Positions 22,961 through 30,775 of a stretch of DNA of 35,386 nt are shown here, piece after piece. The stretch is from Bacteroidales bacterium. Its GTDB lineage: Bacteria; Bacteroidota; Bacteroidia; Bacteroidales; Paludibacteraceae. A model generated the notes under the pieces. It did no database searches, was not told where the DNA came from, and was given only the letters and a program-made list of their open reading frames with translations. The stretch lies in NCBI GenBank assembly GCA_030523485.1, contig JAUNIJ010000002.1, forward strand, positions 1 through 35,386. The letters are read 5' to 3'. The position numbers and the translations under genes were made by a program. How positions within the stretch are numbered: position 1 is the first letter of the stretch; each line of letters begins with the position of its first letter.

Positions 22961-25834
22961 CTATTTTTTCTTCGTTTTATTTTTTCCTACCAACACCTCT
23001 CGAAGGAATTGTGCTGTAAGGCTTTTTTTCGATTTTATCACTTTTTCTGGCGTACCTTCTGCCACGATTTTACCACCCTCACGACCCGCGCCGGGACCGA
23101 GGTCTACGAGATGGTCGGCACTTTTTATCACATCGAGATTGTGTTCTATTACCACCACGGTGTTACCACGATCGACTAACGTATTGATAATGTCAAGCAA
23201 AAGGTTGATATCTTCAAAATGAAGACCTGTGGTTGGTTCGTCGAGTATATATAATGTCTTTCCCGTGTCGCGTTTCGCCAACTCGGTAGCAAGTTTTAAA
23301 CGCTGACTCTCACCACCCGATAACGTAGTAGCGGCTTGGCCCAATTTGATGTAACCTAATCCAACGCGTTGCATCATGGCTAGTTTGTGCACAAACGATG
23401 GCATATTCTCAAAAAACTCTACAGCTTGATTAAATGTCATATCGAGCACATCGGCAATCGATTTGCCTTTGAAACGCACTTCTAAAGTCTCACGATTGTA
23501 ACGACTGCCTCGGCACGCTTCGCACTTCACCATCACATTTGGCAAGAAATTCATTTCCAATTGTTTGTAACCGGTGCCACGACACACTTCACAACGTCCG
23601 CCAGCGGTATTGAAAGAAAAGCGTCCGCCTTTGTAGCCTCTCATTTTGGCTTCGGTAAGCGAGGCAAAAAGATTTCTTATATCAGTAAACACACCGGAAT
23701 AAGTCACAGGATTGGAGCGCGGCGTACGACCTATGGGCGATTGGTCGACCACAATAACTTTGTCGATATTGTCTAAACCTTCTAACTTTTCAAATGGGAG
23801 TGCTTCACGTGTAGAACGATAAAAATGTTGTGCTAAAGCAGGATATAGTGTGCCACTGATGAGCGACGATTTGCCACTGCCACTTACACCCGTTATGCAG
23901 ATAAGTTTGCCCAACGGAAGCGAGAGTGTCACCTTTTTCAGGTTGTGACCTGTGGCACCCACCAGCACTAAATTTTTGCCATTGCCTTCACGGCGTGTTG
24001 TTGGCACCGCTATGGTTTTTACACCGTTCAAATAGTTTGCCGTCAGTGTTTTTGCTTTATGCATTTCTCGAGGTGTGCCTTGAAACACCACTTCACCGCC
24101 CAATCGACCTGCCCCTGGTCCGAGGTCAACAATATAATCTGCTTCACGCATCATCTCTTCGTCATGCTCCACCACTACTACTGTGTTACCATGATCACGA
24201 AGTTCTTTTAACGAAGCAATTAGTTGACGATTGTCTTTCTGATGCAGACCGATGCTTGGCTCGTCGAGTATATATAATACGTTTACTAACTGCGACCCTA
24301 TTTGTGTTGCTAAGTGTATGCGTTGACTTTCACCACCCGATAACGTAGCGGTGCCGCGAGATAACGAGAGATAACCCAAACCAACCTCTTCGAGGAATTG
24401 AAGACGAGTAGATATTTCTTTTATTATCTCAGTGGCTATGGTTTGCTGACGTTCGTCAAGCAACTCATGCAAATTATTAATCCACTCACGAAGTTCGATG
24501 ATATCCATTCGACATAGCTCTGCAATATTCTTACCTCCCACACGATAATGAAGTGCTTCGCGATTCAAACGGTCGCCATGACATTCCGGACAAGTGGTAG
24601 TGTGATAGAACTGCTCTGCCCAACGTTGTTCTTTTGTCGATGTGCTTTCTTCTTGCTGAATTTCTAGATAACGCACTAAACCTTCATAATTTGCCATCAT
24701 CATGCCACCTGGTATGTTGTTACCTTTGACCATCAACGCTTCTGGCGAGCCATAAAAGATTTCATTCATTGCTTCTGGTGGCAATTGTTTCACTGGAGTG
24801 TCGATTGTAAAATCGTATTTCTCAGCAATTGCAGCCAACTGGCGGAAGATAAAAGTGGCTTTCTCTTTTCCTAATGGTGCTATGGCGCCTTGCGATATCG
24901 ATAGTTCATTATTAGGAATCAGTTTTGTAATGTCGACCATCGACACTTCGCCCAAACCATTACAACAGGAGCATGCCCCCTTAGGAGTGTTGAATGAGAA
25001 ATTATGTGGTGCAGGCTCTGCATACGATAAGCCCGTAACCGGACACGACAGATGAGTAGAGAAGTAACGAGGTTCAGCTGATTTCGGTTGCACCATCACC
25101 ACACCATTACCATGTCGCAATGCTGTTTGTAAGCTACGTTTCAGTCGTGTAGTCTCACGATGTTCTATGATGAGTTTGTCGACAACCAACTCGATATCGT
25201 GATTTTTATAACGGTCTACTTTCATGCTTGGTGTGATTTCCAAGACTTCACCATCAACACGAACATTAAGGAATCCTTTGCGGCGAAGACTCTCAAATAG
25301 TTCGCGATAGTGTCCCTTACGTCCCTTAACAATTGGTGCAAGGAGCATGCATGGTTGCAACGTGTAAAGTTTGAATATCAGTTCGATAATCTGCTCTTCG
25401 GTGTAACGAACCATTTTTTCGCCACTGAGATAGGAGTAAGCCTCTCCAACTCGCGCAAAAAGAAGACGTAGAAAGTCGGCAATTTCCGTCACAGTACCAA
25501 CGGTTGAACGCGGACTTTTGTTCGTTGTCTTTTGTTCGATTGCAATAACTGGTGACAGTCCTTGAATATCATCAACATCAGGTCGCTCCATATGACCCAT
25601 GAAATGACGTGCATAGGCAGAGAATGTTTCGATATAGCGTCGCGATGCCTCAGCATATAATGTGTCGAAAGCTAGCGACGACTTACCGCTACCACTACGA
25701 CCGGTGATGACCGACAGTTTATAGAGTGGTATCGCTACATCAATATTCTTTAAGTTGTTCACTCTTGCACCATGCACTGTAAGCCATGGTGTTGCCGCAA
25801 TTGCGTTATCTTGTTGTTTGGTCTCTTTTCCCAT
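22961..25834 (-). CDS. uvrA: Excinuclease ABC subunit UvrA, canonical-type paralogue
   Basis: A 957-residue UvrA with both ABC cassettes intact: Walker [10 protein letters not shown] near residue 48, zinc module 1 (CSCCNG, then CPECHGD), signature LSGGESQR near 500, second Walker [10 protein letters not shown] near 651, zinc module 2 ([14 protein letters not shown]) near 748, and second signature LSGGESQR near 840 with LDEPTTGLH. The UvrB-binding region is canonical ([19 protein letters not shown]), so this is the better candidate for the main nucleotide-excision-repair protein. The ATG at 25834 is chosen because the TATCTTTG promoter box at 25859-25866 overlaps the longer frame's start. It heads a seven-gene directon ending with the anti-sigma gene. 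Confidence 0.95.
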   Translation of the reverse strand: MGKETKQQDNAIAATPWLTVHGARVNNLKNIDVAIPLYKLSVITGRSGSGKSSLAFDTLYAEASRRYIETFSAYARHFMGHMERPDVDDIQGLSPVIAIEQKTTNKSPRSTVGTVTEIADFLRLLFARVGEAYSYLSGEKMVRYTEEQIIELIFKLYTLQPCMLLAPIVKGRKGHYRELFESLRRKGFLNVRVDGEVLEITPSMKVDRYKNHDIELVVDKLIIEHRETTRLKRSLQTALRHGNGVVMVQPKSAEPRYFSTHLSCPVTGLSYAEPAPHNFSFNTPKGACSCCNGLGEVSMVDITKLIPNNELSISQGAIAPLGKEKATFIFRQLAAIAEKYDFTIDTPVKQLPPEAMNEIFYGSPEALMVKGNNIPGGMMMANYEGLVRYLEIQQEESTSTKEQRWAEQFYHTTTCPECHGDRLNREALHYRVGGKNIAELCRMDIIELREWINNLHELLDERQQTIATEIIKEISTRLQFLEEVGLGYLSLSRGTATLSGGESQRIHLATQIGSQLVNVLYILDEPSIGLHQKDNRQLIASLKELRDHGNTVVVVEHDEEMMREADYIVDLGPGAGRLGGEVVFQGTPREMHKAKTLTANYLNGVKTIAVPTTRREGNGKNLVLVGATGHNLKKVTLSLPLGKLICITGVSGSGKSSLISGTLYPALAQHFYRSTREALPFEKLEGLDNIDKVIVVDQSPIGRTPRSNPVTYSGVFTDIRNLFASLTEAKMRGYKGGRFSFNTAGGRCEVCRGTGYKQLEMNFLPNVMVKCEACRGSRYNRETLEVRFKGKSIADVLDMTFNQAVEFFENMPSFVHKLAMMQRVGLGYIKLGQAATTLSGGESQRLKLATELAKRDTGKTLYILDEPTTGLHFEDINLLLDIINTLVDRGNTVVVIEHNLDVIKSADHLVDLGPGAGREGGKIVAEGTPEKVIKSKKSLTAQFLREVLVGKNKTKKK

Positions 25835-25858
25835 TACAACGGGTTTTCTTTTAGCCAA

Positions 25859-25866
25859 CAAAGATA
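25859..25866 (-). promoter_or_regulatory. -7 box for the uvrA-gldF-surE-lpxB-sigma directon
   Basis: The minus strand reads TATCTTTG, 24 nt upstream of the ATG at 25834. It is the only convincing TAnnTTTG box I saw in the gaps between here and 19412. Confidence 0.6.
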
Positions 25867-25983
25867 CTGAAAAAAATTGAGATTGTTGATGTTAGTAACA
25901 ACAATGATGTCGTCGTATTTTTGCCGACTAAAAAAGCTTTTTGTTTCTATTCGAGATTTTTTCGTTTCTCTATCACTCAAAAT

Positions 25984-26016
25984 AATAGGCACTACCACGA
26001 AGTGATAATGCCTATT
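25984..26016 (-). terminator. Probable terminator after the YtxH/holin-like cassette
   Basis: AATAGGCA (25984-25991) pairs exactly with TGCCTATT (26009-26016), with an inner CAC/GTG stem. The following minus-strand tract (ATTATTTTGAG) is only moderately U-rich. It lies 18 nt beyond the last gene of the cassette. Confidence 0.65.
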
Positions 26017-26034
26017 TATCGTAGTTGGATTTTT

Positions 26035-26298
26035 CTATCTTTTTCGCCAGTTTACAAGAGCCCTCGCTACGTTAAATCCCAATTTGAATAGCCGTAACGG
26101 ATTTTTTTGTTTAGAAAAACCTGTCAGATAAGAGATCGAGCGTCCAACGAGTCCTAACACAGAAAACGATTTCTTTACCTGGGTAAAGTCGCGTTGCAAA
26201 ACTTGTTCTTTGACTGCTATTTGCCTACGTAACAATGCTTTTTGTTGTAGTATATCGTTGCTAGTACGTATTTGTGAAAAATCGGTTACTGTTTTCAT
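26035..26298 (-). CDS. Small basic protein, YqjK-like by position
   Basis: An 87-residue basic protein. The first half is a polar helix (about 17-45, LLRRQIAVKEQVLQRDFTQV). The middle has a weakly hydrophobic stretch (SVLGLVGRSISYLTGF), and the end is basic (ARALVNWRKR). I cannot assign a family. The ATG overlaps the holin-like stop (ATGA, 4 nt) and has a GGAGGAGA Shine-Dalgarno-like run, implying translational coupling. The order YtxH / holin-like / short basic protein parallels E. coli yqjD-yqjE-yqjK, so a similar envelope-associated role is a positional inference. Confidence 0.75.
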   Translation of the reverse strand: MKTVTDFSQIRTSNDILQQKALLRRQIAVKEQVLQRDFTQVKKSFSVLGLVGRSISYLTGFSKQKNPLRLFKLGFNVARALVNWRKR

Positions 26299-26714
26299 AT
26301 GCTCTCCTCCACTTCTGCGTTTGTTTCTGTTGGAGTTGTTGTTTTTGTCGTTTCCTTTGGCTCGTCATCAAGTTTTTGTTCTTCAAAGAGAATGCTACTT
26401 AACTTGGTGATGATAGGATTAAGAAAAATCTTTTCTTTTCGTCGAAAGAGTACGACTAAAATAAGCACAAAAAATAATCCGATGATAACTAACGGCAATC
26501 CCATACCGCCGAAAAGAGGTTTTAGGGCATAAGCCAACGCCAAGGAGAAGTAGACAAATGCCGTTAGTCCTAACACTAATGTGATGATGACAACAAGTAG
26601 ATAGGCTATGATGCGCGACAGTTTATCAAGCAGTTCGAGCTTCAACAAGTCGTAACGCATTTGGACGTACTGCTTGGCATCGTTTATTAGACGCTGATAT
26701 TCTTTATTCTCCAT
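26295..26714 (-). CDS. Phage-holin-family (YqjE-like) membrane protein
   Basis: A 139-residue protein with two strong transmembrane segments (about 36-60, IIAYLLVVIITLVLGLTAF; and about 72-90, GLPLVIIGLFFVLILVVLF), preceded by an amphipathic helix (DLLKLELLDKLSR). The C-terminal tail is Lys/Glu/Thr-rich and acidic. The layout fits the holin superfamily III / YqjE group (DUF1469-like), which in most bacteria is not phage-borne. The ATG at 26714 fits the conserved MENKEYQRL start; the longer frame runs through the inverted repeat at 26764-26819. The small basic protein follows with a 4-nt overlap. Confidence 0.85.
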   Translation of the reverse strand: MENKEYQRLINDAKQYVQMRYDLLKLELLDKLSRIIAYLLVVIITLVLGLTAFVYFSLALAYALKPLFGGMGLPLVIIGLFFVLILVVLFRRKEKIFLNPIITKLSSILFEEQKLDDEPKETTKTTTPTETNAEVEESI

Positions 26715-26763
26715 AATTGGTATTTTTTGTGTGTTTACTGATTTTGCTGTGGGATAGCGAAAT

Positions 26764-26819
26764 AAACCCACCACCATTTACTGTGTTATTGGTCAATAAA
26801 TGGTTGTGGTGGTGGGTTT
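26764..26819 (-). promoter_or_regulatory. Long hairpin between the YtxH and holin-like genes
   Basis: AAACCCACCACCA (26764-26776) pairs with the complementary GGTGGTGGGTTT arm ending at 26819, and TTTA/TAAA extends the stem inward after a 2-nt bulge. The minus-strand tail is only ATTTCGC, so it is a weak terminator at most. It may act as an attenuator or an RNA stabiliser that lowers expression of the two downstream genes. Confidence 0.65.
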
Positions 26820-26843
26820 GTACGATTTGAATACGAGAGCTTT

Positions 26844-27098
26844 TTAGATGCGCTCTTCGTCGATTGTATCTTCTACAGCTTGCTCGAGTTCGTCAGAGCT
26901 AAAACCAAGTTTCAATTTGCCTTTTACTTTAGCAACAAATGCTTCAAGCTCCTCCTTGCTCATTATTATTCCTTTCTCTTTCAACATGGTAACAATTTTT
27001 GAACGAGTGTTGCTACCGCTGTCTGGAGCAAGTAAAATACCAGCCAAAACACCTGCGGCTGCGCCGCCGATAAATGCAAATAAATGTGAGAGTTTCAT
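26844..27098 (-). CDS. YtxH domain-containing protein
   Basis: An 84-residue protein with one N-terminal glycine-rich transmembrane segment (LFAFIGGAAAGVLAGILLAPDSG), the hallmark of YtxH/ElaB-like proteins. A charged helix follows (KIVTMLKEKG, EELEAFVAKVKGKL) with an acidic end (EQAVEDTIDEERI). It is likely inner-membrane anchored with a cytosolic helix; a stress or envelope role is common for the family but unproven. A clear Shine-Dalgarno sequence (AGGAGG, complement of 27106-27111) lies 7 nt before the ATG, which is unusual for Bacteroidetes. Confidence 0.85.
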   Translation of the reverse strand: MKLSHLFAFIGGAAAGVLAGILLAPDSGSNTRSKIVTMLKEKGIIMSKEELEAFVAKVKGKLKLGFSSDELEQAVEDTIDEERI

Positions 27099-27136
27099 TG
27101 TTATTCCTCCTATGATTAATGTGTTTGTCTTGTTAC

Positions 27137-27499
27137 TTATTTCTTTTCTAACTTCGCCATGAATTTTTCCATATTAATGACAAAGCGTTCGTGGGTTGCT
27201 TTACCGATAATTTCGTTGTTTTCGTTGTAACATACTATATTAAATAGTGTGCGACGGCCTTCCTGTTCTGCTATTTCAGCTACACAACGTATTTTTTCGC
27301 CAACTGCTGACGCCTTAAGATGTTGCACGTTGATGGCGGTGCCAACGGTACTCATGCCTTCCTCGAGCGAAATCATCTCTAGTGCGGTGTTTTCCATCCA
27401 AGCTACCATGCAAGGTGTTGCTAACACGAGTGCTGTGCCAGAAGCAAAACGTGCGGCGGTGTCGTTGTCAGTAACAGTAAATATTTTTTCGTGTGTCAT
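27137..27499 (-). CDS. Hotdog-fold thioesterase, FlK-like
   Basis: A 120-residue single hotdog domain similar to the fluoroacetyl-CoA thioesterase (FlK) family. The FlK catalytic pattern is present: Thr and Glu in ATPCMVAWMENTAL, and His in TVGTAINVQHLKAS. GRRTLFNIVCYNENNEIIG forms the next strands, and the tail is a basic helix. The general role is hydrolysis of an acyl-CoA or acyl-thioester; the natural substrate is unknown, and fluoroacetyl-CoA is not implied. It begins 15 nt after the glmM stop, so it belongs to the same transcript. Confidence 0.85.
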   Translation of the reverse strand: MTHEKIFTVTDNDTAARFASGTALVLATPCMVAWMENTALEMISLEEGMSTVGTAINVQHLKASAVGEKIRCVAEIAEQEGRRTLFNIVCYNENNEIIGKATHERFVINMEKFMAKLEKK

Positions 27500-27514
27500 T
27501 TGCTCGTTTTATTT

Positions 27515-28903
27515 TTATATGTTTGCGATGCGTTTTATCTCAGCAATGATGGCTGCGGCGAACTTGTCGGCTTGTTCTTTTGTTGGTGCCTCTGAGTAGA
27601 TTCGGATGATTGGCTCTGTGTTTGATTTGCGAAGATGAACCCATCCTTGTGGGAAGTCAATTTTTACACCATCTTCTGTGTTGAGTTGGAATTGTTTGTA
27701 GCAACCTTTCACTACAGCGAGTACGCCATCAACATCGATTTGTGGAGTTAGTTGTATCTTATTTTTTGAGATATAGTAGTCGGGCAGTTTTTTGCGTATT
27801 TCTGATGGTTTTTCACCACGTTTTACCAACATAGTCAAGAAGAGTGCGATGCCAACGAGTGCATCACGACCATAATGTGCTGCAGGATAAATTACGCCTC
27901 CATTACCCTCTCCTCCGACAATTGCTCCAATCTTTTTCATCTTCTCTACCACATTCACCTCACCAACAGCGGCAGCGGCATAGCTTCCACCATGTTTTTC
28001 GGTGACGTCGCGAAGTGCACGACTGGAACTTAAATTTGATACGGTGTTACCTGGTGTGTGTTCAAGCACAAAATCGGCAACAGAGACCAAGGTATATTCT
28101 TCACCAAACATTTCACCGTTTTCGCAGATGATAGCCAGTCGATCGACGTCGGGATCGACAACGAATCCTACATCAGCCTTTTCGTTTTTCACAAGTGCTG
28201 CTATGTCGCCCAAATGTTCTGGCAGAGGTTCTGGATTATGCGGGAAGCAACCATTGGGATTACAGTAGAGGGGGATTACTTCTACGCCCAAAGCTTCAAG
28301 TAACTGTGGGACAGCTATGCCACCGACAGAGTTTACACAGTCGCAAGCAACACGAAGATGTGCATTACGTATGGCGTCAACGTCGACAAGGTCGAGAGCC
28401 AACACTTTTTTAATATGACGTTGGGTGTAGTTGTCGATACGTCGATAACTACCCAGTTCTTCTACATCAGCAAAATGAAAATCTTCTTTTTCGGCGATAG
28501 CAATCACCTCTTCACCCTCTTGCTTGTTTAGGAATTCACCTTTGGCATTTAGCAGTTTCAAGGCGTTCCAATGTTTTGGGTTATGACTGGCAGTGAGTAT
28601 GATGCCACCATCGGCTTGTTCTTCTGTGACAGCTATTTCTGTTGTCGGAGTTGTCGCCAGTCCTATGTCAGTCACGTGACAGCCGCAACCTAATAATGTG
28701 CCGATAACAACGTGACTAACCATCTCGCCTGAAATACGTGCATCACGTCCCACCACGATGGTACAATCCTTTTTACCACGTTGTTGTTGTATGGTGGTTG
28801 CATAGGCTGCCGTAAATTTTGCGATATCCACGGGTGAGAGTCCTTCACCAACCACACCTCCTATTGTGCCACGAATACCCGAAATACTTTTTACTAATGA
28901 CAT
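27515..28903 (-). CDS. glmM: Phosphoglucosamine mutase
   Basis: A 462-residue alpha-D-phosphohexomutase that converts glucosamine-6-phosphate to glucosamine-1-phosphate for peptidoglycan and lipopolysaccharide. The phospho-serine loop TASHNPKHWNALKL holds the active Ser106. DPDVDRL is the metal-binding loop, GEGNGGVIYP the sugar-binding loop, and LRKSNTEPIIRIYSEA the phosphate-binding loop. Phosphomannomutase activity cannot be excluded from sequence. The ATG at 28903 starts directly with the conserved SLVKSISGIRGT. It follows a DUF4827 gene by 18 nt, a recurrent Bacteroidetes pairing. Confidence 0.92.
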   Translation of the reverse strand: MSLVKSISGIRGTIGGVVGEGLSPVDIAKFTAAYATTIQQQRGKKDCTIVVGRDARISGEMVSHVVIGTLLGCGCHVTDIGLATTPTTEIAVTEEQADGGIILTASHNPKHWNALKLLNAKGEFLNKQEGEEVIAIAEKEDFHFADVEELGSYRRIDNYTQRHIKKVLALDLVDVDAIRNAHLRVACDCVNSVGGIAVPQLLEALGVEVIPLYCNPNGCFPHNPEPLPEHLGDIAALVKNEKADVGFVVDPDVDRLAIICENGEMFGEEYTLVSVADFVLEHTPGNTVSNLSSSRALRDVTEKHGGSYAAAAVGEVNVVEKMKKIGAIVGGEGNGGVIYPAAHYGRDALVGIALFLTMLVKRGEKPSEIRKKLPDYYISKNKIQLTPQIDVDGVLAVVKGCYKQFQLNTEDGVKIDFPQGWVHLRKSNTEPIIRIYSEAPTKEQADKFAAAIIAEIKRIANI

Positions 28904-28921
28904 AATCTGCAATTCGTTTTA

Positions 28922-29467
28922 TTATTTAGGAAGTACTTGAAATGTTAGTTTGTAGAGATATGGTATCAACGAGGTTGTCGTTGTTGCCCAACTAAAACCT
29001 TTGTACGATGGCACGATCACTTGTGCCACTGCGCCGCTACGTTGCATCATTGCAAAAGCAGAATTCCAGCCTGTGCAGGTGTTGGTGTTGTCGTAGCCGC
29101 CATAGGTTACCTCGATGGGATATTCCAAATCCATCGTTGTCCAATAACTCTCAACTACAGGATAGTCTTCCAATGTTGATTCTATATAACGCACTTGTAG
29201 TTTGTCGCCCGATTTGATGGTGTCGCCTGTGCCCTTGACATCTAAGCGGAAATAGATATCCTCGCTTTCGCTATAGTAAAAGATGTTGTCGGCAAAGACT
29301 GAATCTTCTGGAAATTCCTCAACAACAGTAAAACCATTTTTACTGAGATATGTCTCTATTTGCTTTTTCTCGTCTTCCAACTGTTTAGAATAGTTGGTTG
29401 AACTTTCACAGCCGACAAGTGCTAAGAGCAAAAAAAGTAGGACTATAATTTTATTATTTTTCATCAT
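28922..29467 (-). CDS. DUF4827 family lipoprotein
   Basis: A 181-residue predicted lipoprotein: a signal sequence (KNNKIIVLLFLLLALVGC) with lipobox LVGC is followed by a Ser/Asn tether and a helix (KQLEDEKKQIETYLSKNGF). The rest resembles an FKBP-like fold: YFRLDVKGTGDTIKSGDKLQV, CTGWNSAFAMMQRSGAVAQVIVP and PYLYKLTFQVLPK are the typical strands around a peptidyl-prolyl-isomerase-like core. Activity is unproven in DUF4827. It heads the glmM transcript, with a -7 box at 29514-29521. Confidence 0.88.
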   Translation of the reverse strand: MMKNNKIIVLLFLLLALVGCESSTNYSKQLEDEKKQIETYLSKNGFTVVEEFPEDSVFADNIFYYSESEDIYFRLDVKGTGDTIKSGDKLQVRYIESTLEDYPVVESYWTTMDLEYPIEVTYGGYDNTNTCTGWNSAFAMMQRSGAVAQVIVPSYKGFSWATTTTSLIPYLYKLTFQVLPK

Positions 29468-29513
29468 GTTGAATTTGAATGGTTCATTTATCCTTATTGG
29501 AACCTTTACGTTG

Positions 29514-29521
29514 CAAAGGTA
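29514..29521 (-). promoter_or_regulatory. -7 box for the DUF4827-glmM-thioesterase unit
   Basis: The minus strand reads TACCTTTG, 46 nt before the ATG at 29467. Confidence 0.65.
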
Positions 29522-29600
29522 CGAATTTCTTTTAGAATGTCTTAGAGAGAAATGCTTTTTGTTTTATTTCATTTCAACTGACGTGAACTATGACTTCCGA

Positions 29601-30653
29601 TTATTTTGGAAGTTGCTGACAAACAGCCTCTTCATGGATTATTTCCATGATTCGTTTCACAAAATCGGACGATAGTCCCAATGCTTCTGCCTCTTGCATA
29701 CGTCGTTGTAATATTTGGTTATAGCGTTCCGACTGTAACACAGGAGTGCCTTCACGACGTTTCAATTCGCCAACTTTCCGCACAATTTTCATCCGTTCCG
29801 ACAACAGTCGAAACAATGATGTGTCGAGTTGATCGATGTCAGCGCGCAGTTGTGCCAAAGCGGTTTCGTTAGTCGAATGTGGTTGCTTGAGTTGCAGTTC
29901 GCCGAGCAGTTTGCTGAATGCACTAGGGGTTAGTTGTTGTGTGCTATCGCTCAACGCACTATCAGGCTGAACGTGTACCTCCACCATGAGACCATCGAAA
30001 TCCATATCGAGTGCTTGTTGTGCTACTATCGGAACAAGGTCGGCTTTTCCCGCAATATGACTGGGATCGCACAAGATAGGAATGTTTGGCATCAAACGGT
30101 GAAACTCAATAGGGATGCGCCATAACGGAGAGTTTCTGAAAACTGTTTCTTCCAACACGCTGAAGCCACGATGAATGGCGGCAATTTGACACAGTCCCAC
30201 GTTCTGTAATCGTTCGACAGCACCACACCATAGTTTCACATCTGGCACCATAGCATTTTTCACCATCACAGGCACTTGAGTGCCGCGCAATGCTTCTGCT
30301 ATTTCCTGAACAGCAAAAGGGTTGGTGGTAGTGCGGGCTCCTATCCAAAGAATATCGATGTCGTGTTGCAATGCTTGTTCGACATGTTCTGGTGTTGCCA
30401 CTTCCGTTGCAATCTTCATGCCTACCTCACGTTTCACACGACTGAGCCATGGCAATGCCTTTGTTCCCACACCTTCGAAACTGCCTGGACGGGTGCGAGG
30501 TTTCCACACTCCGGCACGAAACACACCAACACCCAAAGAGCGTAGAGATGTAGCTGTCGACATCAGTTGAGCCTCACTCTCTGCGCTACACGGGCCAGCT
30601 ATAAGTGCTAAACCCGTTGGAAAGATTTGTCGAAACCAAGTGTTTGTTGTCAT
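29601..30653 (-). CDS. Bifunctional DAHP synthase / chorismate mutase
   Basis: A 350-residue fusion. Residues about 1-260 are a type I-beta 3-deoxy-7-phosphoheptulonate synthase, the entry step of the shikimate pathway: AGPCSAES (metal Cys), WKPRTRPGSFEG, PVMVKNAM, AAIHRGF, ILCDPSHIAGK (metal His) and LMVEVHVQPDSALSD (metal Glu and Asp). Residues about 265-350 are an AroQ chorismate mutase: LRADIDQLDTSLFRLLSER, VGELKRREG and a final helix. The ATG at 30653 is chosen because the longer frame starts inside the -7 box at 30672-30679. No other aromatic amino-acid gene is adjacent here. Confidence 0.94.
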   Translation of the reverse strand: MTTNTWFRQIFPTGLALIAGPCSAESEAQLMSTATSLRSLGVGVFRAGVWKPRTRPGSFEGVGTKALPWLSRVKREVGMKIATEVATPEHVEQALQHDIDILWIGARTTTNPFAVQEIAEALRGTQVPVMVKNAMVPDVKLWCGAVERLQNVGLCQIAAIHRGFSVLEETVFRNSPLWRIPIEFHRLMPNIPILCDPSHIAGKADLVPIVAQQALDMDFDGLMVEVHVQPDSALSDSTQQLTPSAFSKLLGELQLKQPHSTNETALAQLRADIDQLDTSLFRLLSERMKIVRKVGELKRREGTPVLQSERYNQILQRRMQEAEALGLSSDFVKRIMEIIHEEAVCQQLPK

Positions 30654-30671
30654 GTTGTTACGATTCACTTG

Positions 30672-30679
30672 CAAAGTTA
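30672..30679 (-). promoter_or_regulatory. -7 box for the DAHP synthase gene
   Basis: The minus strand reads TAACTTTG, 18 nt before the ATG at 30653, with a TTTGCAG element upstream. Confidence 0.6.
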
Positions 30680-30724
30680 CTGCAAATAATTTGAAATACC
30701 ACTACCACACAAAAATTAATAATG

Positions 30725-30732
30725 TACCTTTG
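30725..30732 (+). promoter_or_regulatory. -7 box for the DUF819 gene
   Basis: TACCTTTG, 43 nt before the ATG at 30776, with ATTTG about 20 nt upstream. It is divergent from the DAHP synthase promoter; the two boxes are 45 nt apart. Confidence 0.65.
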
Positions 30733-30775
30733 CAAGCAATTTCAGCGCACACTGTGTGCATAAGCAAACCAAAAG

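Noticed and set aside
23926-24348. 140-codon plus-strand reading frame opposite uvrA
   Set aside because: It lies wholly antisense to the conserved ABC region of uvrA and has no promoter box or recognisable domain.
26295-27098. Prophage remnant suggested by a holin-family gene
   Set aside because: No phage structural, lysis or integrase gene is nearby, and the YtxH/YqjE-like context indicates a chromosomal envelope cassette.
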